This document shows, piece after piece, positions 57,021-64,000 of a stretch of 64,000 nucleotides of DNA. Every line of letters begins with the position of its first letter. The stretch's first letter is position 1. Made by a program: the position numbers and the translations under genes. The notes beneath the pieces are model-generated. The model ran no database searches. It saw nothing but the letters and a program-made list of their open reading frames with translations, and had not been told where the DNA came from. This stretch comes from Terrabacter sp. Root181 (GTDB lineage Bacteria; Actinomycetota; Actinomycetes; Actinomycetales; Dermatophilaceae): NCBI RefSeq assembly GCF_001428505.1, contig NZ_LMHU01000001.1:1505813-1569812 (forward strand). Reading direction: 5' to 3'.

Positions 57021-58081
57021 CGCGCGTCTCCTTCGTGGTCGGTGTGGTCGGCGGGGGCCGCCGGCGGAGTGGGCTCGACGAGCAGGGCGGGGTCGATCGG
57101 GGGCCCGCTCGGCGGGGGCAGGTCGCCGGGCACCCCACCCGCCGCGGGGGCGTCGAGACCGAGGAGGCGGTTGCGGTGCGCCTCGTCCTCGGTGAGGTTG
57201 AAGAAGAGCTCCTCGAGGTGGGTCTGCTCGCTGCGCAGCTCGTGGATCGCGACGTCGCTGGCGTGGGCGACGTCGCCGACGACGGCGAGGTCCTCGGTCG
57301 TCACGCGCAGCCCGCGCCCGCTCGGCGTGACCGAGAGCCCGCGCCCGCGCAGCGCCTCCGAGAGGCGGTCGGGGTCGGACGTGCGGACGTACGCCGTGGG
57401 CTCGCCGCGCAGCTCGGCGACGGTGCCCTGGGCGACCCGCTGGCCGTTGGCGATGATGACGACGTCGTCGACCGTCTGCTCGACCTCGGAGAGCATGTGG
57501 CTCGAGATGAGCAGCGTGCGGCCCTCGTCGGCGAGCTGGCGCAGGAAGCCGCGCAGCCACCGGATGCCCTCGGGGTCCAGCCCGTTGGCCGGCTCGTCGA
57601 GGATGATGACGCGCGGGTCGCCGAGCAGGGCGCCAGCGAGGCCGAGCCGCTGGCGCATGCCCATCGAGTAGCCGCCCGCACGCTTGCGCGCGGCGGCCGG
57701 GATGCCCACGAGCTCGAGCAGCTCGTCGACGCGCGAGTCGGGGACCCCGGCGACGGCGGCCTGCACCCGCAGGTGGTTGCGCCCCGTCCGACCGGGGTGG
57801 AAGTTCGTCGCCTCGAGGGCCGACCCGACGACGGTGAGCGGGTTGGCGATCTCGGCATAGCGGTGGCCGTCGATCGTCGCCGTGCCGGCCGTGGCGCGCA
57901 CGAGGCCGAGCAGCATGCGCAGCGTGGTGGTCTTGCCGCTGCCGTTAGGCCCGAGGAACCCGGTCACGCGCCCCGGCTCGACGTCGAAGTCGAGGTGGTC
58001 GACGGCGGTGAGGGAGCCGAACCGCTTCGTCAGCCCGCGCACCTCGATGCGTCCGGTGAACTCCGGTCGTCCGTGCACCAC
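57017..58081 (-). CDS. ABC transporter ATP-binding protein
   Basis: GTG 58081 gives 354 residues; GGAGGGAGCACG precedes it. Walker A is GFLGPNGSGKTTTLRMLLGLV (~45), with the Q-loop substituted in the region GSALEATNFHPGRTGRNHL. The signature reads GYSMGMRQRLGLAGALLGDPRVIILDEPANGLDP (Walker B with the catalytic Glu), and the H-loop is LLISSHMLSEVEQ. The C-terminal ~120 residues (VTTEDLAVVGDVAHASDVAIHELRSEQTHLEELFFNLT) are the domain of drug-export ATPases of the DrrA/BcrA type, followed by a Pro-rich tail. It is coupled to the permease. A TATAG box may be shared with the divergent CNNM-type gene. Confidence 0.93.
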   Translation of the reverse strand: MVHGRPEFTGRIEVRGLTKRFGSLTAVDHLDFDVEPGRVTGFLGPNGSGKTTTLRMLLGLVRATAGTATIDGHRYAEIANPLTVVGSALEATNFHPGRTGRNHLRVQAAVAGVPDSRVDELLELVGIPAAARKRAGGYSMGMRQRLGLAGALLGDPRVIILDEPANGLDPEGIRWLRGFLRQLADEGRTLLISSHMLSEVEQTVDDVVIIANGQRVAQGTVAELRGEPTAYVRTSDPDRLSEALRGRGLSVTPSGRGLRVTTEDLAVVGDVAHASDVAIHELRSEQTHLEELFFNLTEDEAHRNRLLGLDAPAAGGVPGDLPPPSGPPIDPALLVEPTPPAAPADHTDHEGDAR

Positions 58082-58213
58082 CGTGCTCCCTCCGTCGGCC
58101 CGCGCGGGCGTCACGGCCCCGCCGTGATGGGCCCAACTCAACCACACCGCCCACGCTCTCCACACGGAGGTCAGCGAGGGCGGTCCGGCCCGCCGCGGGG
58201 GGCGGCGCCTCCC

Positions 58214-58219
58214 TATAGT
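58214..58219 (+). promoter_or_regulatory. -10 box of the CNNM-type operon, shared palindrome with the ABC operon
   Basis: TATAGT on the plus strand; the overlapping TATAGG (58212-58217) reads on the minus strand toward the ABC operon, so CTATAG may serve both directions. Confidence 0.5.
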
Positions 58220-58229
58220 TGGGCGCACC

Positions 58230-58328
58230 ATGACCTCCCTTCGCGACCAGGGGCCGGCCACCCCCGCCACCAGCCAGGTCACCCCTCCCGACACCGTCGG
58301 CAGGACCGGACGGGCGGCGCGGCCGTGA
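58230..58328 (+). CDS. Near-leaderless mini-ORF (32 codons) coupled to the CNNM-type gene
   Basis: ATG 58230 lies about 4 nt after the predicted transcription start. It codes for 32 residues rich in Pro, Thr, Arg and Gly (MTSLRDQGPATPATSQ, ending RTGRAARP). Its TGA overlaps the next GTG (GTGA at 58325-58328), the typical layout of translational coupling. The downstream gene has no ribosome binding site of its own. Confidence 0.45.
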   Translation: MTSLRDQGPATPATSQVTPPDTVGRTGRAARP

Positions 58329-59716
58329 CCGAGTGGCTCCTCGTCCTCGGCGCGGTCCTGCTCACCGCCGGCACCGCGCTCTTCGTCGCGGCGGAGTTCT
58401 CCCTCGTGGCCCTCGACCGGCCCACCGTCCAGCGGGCCATCGACGAGGGCGACTCGCGGGCCCGCGTCGTGCTCCAGTCGCTCAAGCAGCTCTCGACCCA
58501 GCTGTCGGCGGCCCAGGTCGGCATCACCATCACCACCCTCGTCGTCGGCTACCTCGCCCAGCCCTCGATCGGGGTCCTCGTCGCTGGCCCCCTCGAGGCC
58601 CTGGGCCTCGGTCCGGGCATGGTCGACGCGGTCTCGAGCGCTCTCGCGCTCCTGCTGGCGACGATCTTCTCGATGGTCTTCGGCGAGCTGCTGCCGCAGT
58701 TCCTCGGCATCTCCGCACCGCTCGCGACGGCGAAGGTCGTCGCGCTGCCGGTCCGCGTCTTCGCCGTCGTCGCCAAGCCGCTCATCATCGTGCTCAACGG
58801 CTCGGCCAACGCCTTCCTGCGCTCCCTCGGCATCGAGCCGCAGGAGGAGCTGTCGGGGGCGCGCACGCCGCAGGAGCTCGCGAGCCTCGTGCAGCGATCG
58901 GCCGAGGCCGGCACCCTCGACATCACGACCGCGCGGATGCTGACGCGCTCGCTCGGCTTCGGCGAGCGCACGGCCGACGACGTCATGACCCCGCGCGTTC
59001 GCTGCACCGGCATCCACCGCGAGGAGTCCGCCGACGACGTCCTGCGGCTCTCGCGCCGCACCGGTCACTCGCGTTTCCCGGTCCTCGGCGAGGACTGGGA
59101 CGACATCGACGGCGTCGTCCACGTCAAGAAGGCGATGGCGGTGCCGCACGAGCGCCGCAAGGACGTCCCGGTCTCGGCCCTGATGTCCGACCGCCTCGTC
59201 GTGCCCGAGACGATCCGCCTCGACCCGCTGCTGCGCGAGCTGCGCGAGGGCGGCTTCCAGATGGCCGTGGTCGTCGACGAGTACGGCGGCACCTCGGGCA
59301 TCGTCACGCTCGAGGACGTCGTCGAGGAGATCGTCGGCGAGGTGTCCGACGAGCACGACCGCAGCCGCCAGGGAGGTCGTGAGCTCATCGACGGGTCGTG
59401 GACCGTGCCCGGCCTCTGGCGCCCCGACGAGGTGCGTGACGCCTTCGACGCCGACGTCCCCGACGGGTCGACCTACGAGACGATGGGCGGCTTCGTCATG
59501 ACGAGCCTCGGCCGCGTCCCCGTCGTGGGTGACGTCGTGCGGCTGCCCGGCTGGCGGATCAACGTCGTGGGCATGGAGGGGCGCCGGGTCGACCGCCTGC
59601 GGTTCGTGCCCGACCCGGAGTCGCTGCCCCAGGCAGTCGACGACGTGGGCTCGGCCGACACGGCGGGCCCCACCGGGCGTATGCCGTCCGCCGGGGCCCC
59701 GGGGGACGGCTCGTGA
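58325..59716 (+). CDS. CNNM/CorC-type transporter-like protein (hemolysin family)
   Basis: The product has 463 residues. The N-terminal DUF21/CNNM domain has about four membrane segments (WLLVLGAVLLTAGTALFVAAEFSLVALDRPTVQ; AAQVGITITTLVVGYLAQPSIGVLV; ALALLLATIFSMVFGELLPQFLGI). The tandem CBS pair is in MTPRVRCTGIHREESADDVLRLS and PVSALMSDRLVVPETIRLDPLL..GGFQMAVVVDEYGGTSGIVTLEDVVEEIVGEV, followed by a CorC_HlyC domain (GSWTVPGLWRPDEVRDAFDADVP) and a variable tail. Known: such proteins are linked to Mg2+ or Co2+ efflux; hemolysin is a misnomer. GTG 58325 is coupled to a mini-ORF. Its stop overlaps the paralogue (GTGA). Confidence 0.93.
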   Translation: MTEWLLVLGAVLLTAGTALFVAAEFSLVALDRPTVQRAIDEGDSRARVVLQSLKQLSTQLSAAQVGITITTLVVGYLAQPSIGVLVAGPLEALGLGPGMVDAVSSALALLLATIFSMVFGELLPQFLGISAPLATAKVVALPVRVFAVVAKPLIIVLNGSANAFLRSLGIEPQEELSGARTPQELASLVQRSAEAGTLDITTARMLTRSLGFGERTADDVMTPRVRCTGIHREESADDVLRLSRRTGHSRFPVLGEDWDDIDGVVHVKKAMAVPHERRKDVPVSALMSDRLVVPETIRLDPLLRELREGGFQMAVVVDEYGGTSGIVTLEDVVEEIVGEVSDEHDRSRQGGRELIDGSWTVPGLWRPDEVRDAFDADVPDGSTYETMGGFVMTSLGRVPVVGDVVRLPGWRINVVGMEGRRVDRLRFVPDPESLPQAVDDVGSADTAGPTGRMPSAGAPGDGS

Positions 59717-60750
59717 GCGGCGCCTGGGTCTGCCTCGTCTCGGTGTTCCTCCTCCTCGGCAACGCCTTCTTCGTCGGCGCCGAGTTCGCGGCCATGGCAG
59801 TGCGCCGCTCGACCCTCGAGCCGATGGCCGACGCCGGCAGCAAGCGGGCGCAGTCGTGCCTGCTGGCGCTCGAGCGGCTCGGGTCGATGCTCGCGACCGC
59901 CCAGCTGGGCATCACCGTGTGCTCGGTCGGTCTCGGGGCGCTCGCCGAGGCCGCCCTGCACCACCTGCTCGAGCCGATCTTCCACGGCTGGGGCCTCTCC
60001 GACGCGTGGGCGAGCGGCGTGGCGCTGGCGCTCGCGCTCCTCATCGTGTCCTACCTGCACGTCGTCGTCGGCGAGATGATCCCGAAGAACCTCGCCATCG
60101 CCGGGCCCGACCGCGCGGCGCTCGCGCTCGTGCCGCCGCTCTTCTTCATCGCGAGCGCCCTGCGCCCGATCATCCACGCGATGGAGACGGTCGCGAAGGG
60201 CCTGGTGCGTCTCTTCCGGGTCGAGCCCAAGGACGAGATCACGTCGGCGTTCACCGTCGAGGAGGTGGCCCACATCGTCGGTGAGTCCCGCCGTGAGGGC
60301 CTCATCGAGGAGGAGCGGCACGGCCTCGTCTCCAAGACGCTCGAGTTCTCCGACAAGCGGGCCCGCGAGGTGGCGGTCGACGTGCGGTCGCTGACGACGG
60401 TCGAGCTGGGCGCGACGCCCGCCGACATCGAGCGGCTCGTCGCCAAGCAGGGCTTCTCGCGCTACCCGGTGCGTGACGCAGCGGGCGAGATCGCCGGCTA
60501 CCTCCACCTCAAGGACATCCTCTATGCCGACGACGAGCGGCACGAGCAGCCGATCCCGCCCAAGCGGATCCGCCGGCTCGCGACCGTGCGCGAGGACGAC
60601 GACATCGAGGACGTACTCGCCACGATGCAGCTGACCGGGGCCCACCTCGCGCGGGTCATCGACGACGACGCCGCCGTGAAGGGCGTCGTGTTCCTCGAGG
60701 ACGTCCTCGAGGAGCTCGTCGGCGAGGTCACCGACACGACCCAGCGCTGA
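59713..60750 (+). CDS. Second CNNM/CorC-type transporter-like protein
   Basis: The product has 345 residues, a paralogue of the upstream gene, coupled by GTGA. CNNM domain: VCLVSVFLLLGNAFFVGAEFAAMAVRRSTLEPMAD, TAQLGITVCSVGLGALAEAALHHLLEP, ALALALLIVSYLHVVVGEMIPKNLAIAGPDRAAL, and a further segment. CBS motifs follow (KDEITSAFTVEEVAHIVGESRREGLIEEE, RYPVRDAAGEIAGYLHLKDIL, RVIDDDAAVKGVVFLEDVLEELVGEV). It lacks the C-terminal CorC_HlyC domain of its partner. Tandem pairs of long and short CNNM proteins are common in actinobacteria and may form a hetero-oligomer; this is inference. Confidence 0.93.
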   Translation: MSGAWVCLVSVFLLLGNAFFVGAEFAAMAVRRSTLEPMADAGSKRAQSCLLALERLGSMLATAQLGITVCSVGLGALAEAALHHLLEPIFHGWGLSDAWASGVALALALLIVSYLHVVVGEMIPKNLAIAGPDRAALALVPPLFFIASALRPIIHAMETVAKGLVRLFRVEPKDEITSAFTVEEVAHIVGESRREGLIEEERHGLVSKTLEFSDKRAREVAVDVRSLTTVELGATPADIERLVAKQGFSRYPVRDAAGEIAGYLHLKDILYADDERHEQPIPPKRIRRLATVREDDDIEDVLATMQLTGAHLARVIDDDAAVKGVVFLEDVLEELVGEVTDTTQR

Positions 60751-60755
60751 GCGGT

Positions 60756-60776
60756 GGTGCCGCGCCGGCGCGCACC
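60756..60776. terminator. Possible hairpin between the convergent CNNM and ASCH-like genes
   Basis: GGTGC/GCACC outer stem with GCG/CGC inner pairs in a 29-bp spacer; short and uncertain. Confidence 0.35.
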
Positions 60777-60779
60777 TCC

Positions 60780-61397
60780 TCAGTCCGGTCGGCGCTCCAG
60801 CCAGTCGAGGTATGCCGTGCCGCGCGGTGAGAGCTCGTAGCCGACGTCGTGGCTGATGGTCAGGCCGAGGGCCTTGAGCTTGCGGATGTCGACCTTCATC
60901 GGGAGCAGCTCGACGCCGCGCAGGGCCGCGAGCTCCTTGGAGACGACGTGCGGGTTGTCCCGGATCCACTCGAGGATCTCGCGGGTCCACGCCCCCGTCG
61001 GACGGGCGTCGAGCCGGTACAGCCGGGTTGCGATGTCGCGCAGGGTCTCGTCGTCGGGCAGGCTCTCGCGCAGGGCGATCCGCGGGTCCTCGCCGGCCCA
61101 GCTGAGTCGGATGCGGTAGACCGTGTCGCCGCCGCGGCCACCGCGTGGGGACGGCTTACGTTCCCTCGGGGCGAGGAACTTCCGGAGGGTGGTGAGGTCC
61201 TTGACACCCGCCGTCCGCGCGTCGCGCTCGGTGAGGCGGTCGGGGTCGCGCACCCGGCTCACGGCGTCGAAGCGCACCAGCCCCGCCGGGGTCAGCTGCA
61301 CGCCGCCGACCTTGACGCGTGGGGCGTCCCATCGGCGGAAGGCCTGCGTCACGGTGCCGGCTCGGATGGCGTCGGCGACGGGCTTGGAGATGAGCAC
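60780..61397 (-). CDS. Protein with ASCH/PUA-like N-terminus and winged-helix-like C-terminus
   Basis: The product has 205 residues from GTG 61397; a CACGAT box ends 5 bp upstream. The N-terminus reads MLISKPVADAIRAGTVTQAFRRWDAPRVKVGGVQLTPAGLVRFDAV, a pattern seen in ASCH-type domains of actinobacteria, which may bind RNA or nucleotides. The middle is basic (LAPRERKPSPRGGRGGD), then comes YRIRLSWAGEDPR. The C-terminal ~80 residues (WTREILEWIRDNPHVVSKELAALRG, VDIRKLKALGLTISHDVGYELSPRGTAYLDWL) look like a winged helix. I assign no specific role. An imperfect inverted repeat CGTGGCA/TGCCACG at 61405-61425 overlaps its promoter. Confidence 0.6.
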   Translation of the reverse strand: MLISKPVADAIRAGTVTQAFRRWDAPRVKVGGVQLTPAGLVRFDAVSRVRDPDRLTERDARTAGVKDLTTLRKFLAPRERKPSPRGGRGGDTVYRIRLSWAGEDPRIALRESLPDDETLRDIATRLYRLDARPTGAWTREILEWIRDNPHVVSKELAALRGVELLPMKVDIRKLKALGLTISHDVGYELSPRGTAYLDWLERRPD

Positions 61398-61482
61398 GCC
61401 TCATCGTGGCACGTGCCCTGCCACGGTGGCCTGCTCGCTCAGCCACACGCGTACGAGCCCTCAGGGGGCGTGCCTGCCGTGG

Positions 61483-62208
61483 TCAGGCGCGAGCGGCCTT
61501 GCGGATGAAGGCGATTCCCGGGTGCACGTGGACCTCGGCGATGTCGGGCTGGACGAGGACGTCGGGCCGTGGCCCCCAGTCCGCGTGGTCGACGTAGATC
61601 GGGTCGTCGACCTGCGCGTCGCTCACGAGGGCGGCCAGCAGGCCGACGGCCGTCGTGGAGTCGGCGGGGATCATCCCGCGGAAGTCGGGCCAGTAGCTCG
61701 TCGAGAGGTCCTCGAGGACGTACCAGCCTCCGGGGGCCACCGCGGGGAAGAGCGCCCGGAAGCTCGTCCACTGGTGCTCGCCGACGTGGGACCCGTCGTC
61801 GATGACGACGTCGAGCCGGCCGCCGAGCGCGTCGCCGACACCGGCGAGGTCGTCGGCCGAGGACTGGTCGGCCTGGAAGAACCGCACCCTCGACCCGAGC
61901 TCGACCACCTTGGGGGCGATGTCGACCCCCGCGACGACCGAGCGCGGGAAGTAGTCGCGCCACAGCTTGAGCGACCCGCCCGGCACCGGCGACTCGTAGT
62001 TGCCCACGCCGATCTCGACGACGACGTTGCGCCGCATCCGGATCGGCCCGAGGTAGCGGGCGTAGAACGGCAGGTAGCCGTGCGTCGTCTTGTCGGTGCC
62101 GCCGTAGCAGCGCGCGGTCCAGTAGGGCTGGTTCACTGCCCCGAGGGCCAGGCCGACGGGGCGATGTCGAGCGGCGTCCCTGACGAGACGTCGGATGGTG
62201 GGCTGCAT
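61483..62208 (-). CDS. Class I SAM-dependent methyltransferase (macrocin-O-methyltransferase-like)
   Basis: The product has 241 residues. ATG 62208 lies 6 bp after CAGACT (leaderless). The SAM-binding loop is VVVEIGVGNYESPVPGGSLKLWRDYFP (~62), then VVAGVDIAPKVVELGSRVRFFQADQSS; DVVIDDGSHVGEHQWTSFRALFPAVAPGGWYVLEDL holds the Asp-Asp pair and the His of sugar O-methyltransferases of the MycE/TylF type. The N-terminus contains YGGTDKTTHGYLPFYARYLGP, a conserved substrate-side element. The substrate may be a glycan or glycolipid; unknown. Confidence 0.85.
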   Translation of the reverse strand: MQPTIRRLVRDAARHRPVGLALGAVNQPYWTARCYGGTDKTTHGYLPFYARYLGPIRMRRNVVVEIGVGNYESPVPGGSLKLWRDYFPRSVVAGVDIAPKVVELGSRVRFFQADQSSADDLAGVGDALGGRLDVVIDDGSHVGEHQWTSFRALFPAVAPGGWYVLEDLSTSYWPDFRGMIPADSTTAVGLLAALVSDAQVDDPIYVDHADWGPRPDVLVQPDIAEVHVHPGIAFIRKAARA

Positions 62209-62214
62209 CGACGC

Positions 62215-62220
62215 AGTCTG
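62215..62220 (-). promoter_or_regulatory. -10 box of the macrocin-O-methyltransferase-like gene (leaderless)
   Basis: CAGACT on the minus strand, 6 bp before ATG 62208. Confidence 0.5.
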
Positions 62221-62245
62221 ACCGACGACGGCCCCGTGCGGGGCG

Positions 62246-63073
62246 CTAACGACGGACGGCCGAGACGCACGCCATCGGGACCGTGAGCTCGAGGGCGCCC
62301 TGCTCGGCGGCGACGGCGTCGAGTCGGTCCGCCACGAGGTCGAGGACGCGGTCGCCCTCCGGCTCCGGCACGACGGAGCGCCAACCCGCCACGAAGCCGA
62401 GCCGCACGAACCAGTGGGCGAGCAGGGCCCGACCGTCGGCGAAGCGCATCCGGAACGTGTCCGTCGCGACGTCGACGACCTCGAGACCGGCCTCGGCCAG
62501 CTGGGCGGACACCGACTCCACGGTCGCCCGGTGCTGCTCCTGCGCGTCGAGGGCGGGCCGGTGTGCCTCGAGACCGAGCTCGGACAGCACTCCCCGGTAG
62601 GCGGCATATACCTGCTCCATGTGGCCGACGAGGTTCGTCGTCGTCACGAGGACCCCGCCGGCGCGCAACACCCGTGCGCACTCCCGGAGCACGGCTGCGG
62701 GGTCGTCGAGGTTGTTGATGCCGAGGTTGGAGACGACGAGGTCGACGGACGCGTCGGCCAGGGGGAGCCGCTCGGCCGGGGTGACGACGAGGTCGACGTT
62801 GGCGAGCCCGAGGAAGGCGACCTTGTCGGCGAGGCGCTCCATCGCCGCAGCCCACGGGTCCACGGCGGTGACGTGCGACTCGGGTCCGCAGCGCTGCGCG
62901 AGCTCGACGGTGACGAACCCCGTGCCGGCGCCGACGTCGACGACGACCTGGCCGCGGCGCAGGGGCACCCGGTCGAGGAGCATGAGCCCGAACGGCGCCG
63001 ACCAGAGCGGCAGCTCGTCGTAGTGGGCCGCGACCTCGGGGGTGGACCAGTCGATGTCCTCATGGGGCGTCAC
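62246..63073 (-). CDS. Class I SAM-dependent methyltransferase (Methyltransf_11/UbiE-like)
   Basis: GTG 63073 gives 275 residues; CACGAT ends 6 bp upstream. SAM motif I is VVVDVGAGTGFVTVELAQRCG (~50), motif II THVTAVDPWAAAM-like (SHVTAVDPWAAAMERLADK), motif post-I LVVTPAERLPLADASVDLVVSNLGINNLDDPAAVLRECARVLRAGGVLVTTTN. The C-terminal region (QLAEAGLEVVDVATDTFRMRFADGRALLAHWFVRLGFVAGW) is a substrate lid. The N-terminus (EVAAHYDELPLWSAPFG) is typical of small-molecule methyltransferases. The substrate cannot be deduced. It is separated by 37 bp from the next methyltransferase on the same strand. Confidence 0.88.
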   Translation of the reverse strand: MTPHEDIDWSTPEVAAHYDELPLWSAPFGLMLLDRVPLRRGQVVVDVGAGTGFVTVELAQRCGPESHVTAVDPWAAAMERLADKVAFLGLANVDLVVTPAERLPLADASVDLVVSNLGINNLDDPAAVLRECARVLRAGGVLVTTTNLVGHMEQVYAAYRGVLSELGLEAHRPALDAQEQHRATVESVSAQLAEAGLEVVDVATDTFRMRFADGRALLAHWFVRLGFVAGWRSVVPEPEGDRVLDLVADRLDAVAAEQGALELTVPMACVSAVRR

Positions 63074-63079
63074 GCCGCC

Positions 63080-63085
63080 ATCGTG
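63080..63085 (-). promoter_or_regulatory. Weak -10 box of the UbiE-like methyltransferase gene
   Basis: CACGAT on the minus strand with exactly 6 bp before GTG 63073; supported by spacing more than by consensus. Confidence 0.4.
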
Positions 63086-63125
63086 GCAGTCGCACGGGCC
63101 GGGAGGGTGCCGGGGCGGGGGTGCA

Positions 63126-63154
63126 TTGAGCGTCGGCGCCGGTCTGCTGCTAAT
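63126..63154 (+). promoter_or_regulatory. Promoter of tRNA-Arg
   Basis: -35 TTGAGC (63126-63131), 17-bp spacer, -10 GCTAAT (63149-63154). A small GCAC/GTGC hairpin lies between the start and the tRNA. Confidence 0.6.
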
Positions 63155-63181
63155 CTCACCGGGCGCACGAAAGTGCGTGCC

Positions 63182-63253
63182 GCCCCCGTAGCTCAGGGGA
63201 TAGAGCACCGCCCTCCGGAGGCGGGAGCGCAGGTTCGAATCCTGCCGGGGGCA
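63182..63253 (+). tRNA. tRNA-Arg (anticodon CCG)
   Basis: The 72-nt cloverleaf is complete: acceptor GCCCCCG/CGGGGGC, D arm with AGCTCAGGGGATAGAGC, anticodon stem CCGCC/GGCGG with loop CTCCGGA (anticodon CCG, reads CGG), T arm GCAGG-TTCGAAT-CCTGC, discriminator A. CCA is not encoded. It is followed by a strong terminator and an ArgS-like gene. Confidence 0.97.
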
Positions 63254-63259
63254 CACTCC

Positions 63260-63308
63260 GGGCCCAGTCACGGACCGACGCGAAGCGCGGTCCAGGGCTG
63301 GGCCCTTT
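63260..63308 (+). terminator. Terminator of tRNA-Arg
   Basis: GGGCCCAG (63260-63267) pairs with CTGGGCCC (63298-63305), inner GGACCG/CGGTCC, followed by TTTC. Confidence 0.8.
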
Positions 63309-63381
63309 CATGTCCCCTCAGCGTCGGGGAGTCGTCCCCCGACGAACGAGGAGGACGTCGGAGTCCTGTCGGGGGCACTCG

Positions 63382-63387
63382 TAGACT
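63382..63387 (+). promoter_or_regulatory. -10 box of the ArgS-like gene (leaderless)
   Basis: TAGACT followed by 6 bp and ATG 63394. Confidence 0.7.
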
Positions 63388-63393
63388 CGCCCC

Positions 63394-64000
63394 ATGACGC
63401 CGGAGCAGCTGCGCGCCCTCCTCGAGGAGGTCGCCGCGCAGGCGGCCCGGACGGGGGAGCTGCCCGACGAGGCGCAGGCCGGACCTCCCGTCGGTCCCCT
63501 CTTCCGGCCCACCGACACCAGGGTCGCCGGAGTCGTCGCCGACTGGGTGACGCCGGTGGCCCAGCGCTGGGCTCCCCAGATCGACATCGAGCCGCGCGAC
63601 CTGGCGCGCGTGCTCGCCCAGGGCCTGACCCGCCAGAAGCCGGTGGCCGCGGTCGAGGTCGCGCCGACGGGGCTCATCGCCCTCACCCTCGAGGACTCCG
63701 CGCGTTCCGCGATCGTCCCGCTCGTGATCGAGCAGCAGGACCACTACGCCCTCGCGGCGGGCGGGTCCCGGCACGACGTCGTCGAGGCGCCGGGTGTCCG
63801 GGCCGCGGACGACCCCGTCCGCACCGCGCAGCTCGCCCACGCCCGGCTGTGCCGCATCATCCGCAACGCGGAGGCCGCGGGCGTCGACCGGCGTCCCTCG
63901 ACGCGGCTCGGCGAGCTGACGCACGTGGCCGAGCGCCATCTCCTCGTCGCCCTCGCCGACCTGCCGCAGCGCCTCGCGACGCATGCCGACGACGAGGTCC
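63394..64000 (+). CDS. ArgS-like DALR-domain protein without catalytic core (truncated at right edge)
   Basis: The frame runs from ATG 63394 through the end of the window with no stop, 202 residues visible. The start has a leaderless promoter. The N-terminus (MTPEQLRALLEEVAAQAARTG, WAPQIDIEPRDLARVLAQGLTRQKPVAAVEVAPTGLIALTLED) resembles the N-terminal additional domain of arginyl-tRNA synthetase; then, without HIGH, KMSK or any Rossmann core, it passes into DDPVRTAQLAHARLCRIIRNAEAAG and ELTHVAERHLLVALADLPQRLATHA, the DALR anticodon-binding domain. Known: many actinobacteria have such a protein next to tRNA-Arg and before lysA. It cannot charge tRNA on its own; a regulatory role is a guess. Confidence 0.75.
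   Translation, partial: MTPEQLRALLEEVAAQAARTGELPDEAQAGPPVGPLFRPTDTRVAGVVADWVTPVAQRWAPQIDIEPRDLARVLAQGLTRQKPVAAVEVAPTGLIALTLEDSARSAIVPLVIEQQDHYALAAGGSRHDVVEAPGVRAADDPVRTAQLAHARLCRIIRNAEAAGVDRRPSTRLGELTHVAERHLLVALADLPQRLATHADDEV

Overview
The window is 64 kb of very GC-rich DNA (over 70% G+C by eye) from the chromosome of an actinobacterium. Mycothione reductase, MtrAB-LpqB, WhiB1, BldC, the fused 2-oxoglutarate decarboxylase Kgd, the ~180 kDa NAD-dependent glutamate dehydrogenase and many leaderless genes all point that way. The gene order and overall style fit Micrococcales, most likely the Intrasporangiaceae/Dermatophilaceae group; that placement is inference. I see no rRNA, CRISPR array, insertion sequence, integrase or phage gene. 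One tRNA gene (Arg, anticodon CCG) is present.

Layout. 1-7.0 kb: end of a large membrane protein (probable glycosyltransferase), DUF5719, a divergent metallopeptidase-family protein, DUF3499, phosphomannomutase, a Trm112-like zinc protein and a SIS-domain isomerase; this is the conserved actinobacterial mannose/cell-envelope precursor locus, here without manA. 7.1-12.3 kb: mycothione reductase, DUF808 membrane protein, an AbiEi/DUF559-like protein and S-adenosylhomocysteinase. 12.4-26.3 kb: a polytopic membrane protein, a small lipoprotein, then the conserved block mtrA-mtrB-lpqB-comF-hpf-response regulator-ycaQ-secA (envelope stress and division control, ribosome hibernation, secretion). 26.3-31.4 kb: DUF6459 and LysM proteins, an unknown gene, bldC, and a SAF/CpaE-like pair. 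31.4-38.9 kb: a FedA-like membrane protein with a cupredoxin-like lipoprotein, WS/DGAT acyltransferase, DUF6912, a Nudix-phosphotransferase fusion, a TetR regulator with its hydrolase, and an SGNH hydrolase. 39-48 kb: DUF4870, pruA, DUF2505, two unknown helical proteins and NAD-glutamate dehydrogenase; pruA and gdh together take proline/arginine-derived glutamate semialdehyde to 2-oxoglutarate. 48.3-51.9 kb: PdtaS-like kinase, WhiB1, small membrane protein, SGNH hydrolase and DUF6104. 52-58 kb: kgd and an ABC exporter. 58.2-64 kb: two CNNM/CorC-type proteins, an ASCH-like protein, two methyltransferases, tRNA-Arg and the start of an ArgS-like DALR-domain protein cut by the right edge.

The most interesting signals are not whole gene systems. 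They are: (1) a 19-bp operator repeated in inverted orientation on both sides of a tetR gene; (2) an over-represented octamer GGCATACG/CGTATGCC in both spacers and genes; (3) several leaderless or near-leaderless mini-ORFs in front of hpf, gdh, secA and a CNNM-type gene; (4) a histone-like lysine/alanine repeat tail on glutamate dehydrogenase; (5) a Nudix-aminoglycoside-phosphotransferase-like fusion; (6) an ArgS-derived protein without a catalytic core beside tRNA-Arg. No complete new defence or biosynthetic system is evident.
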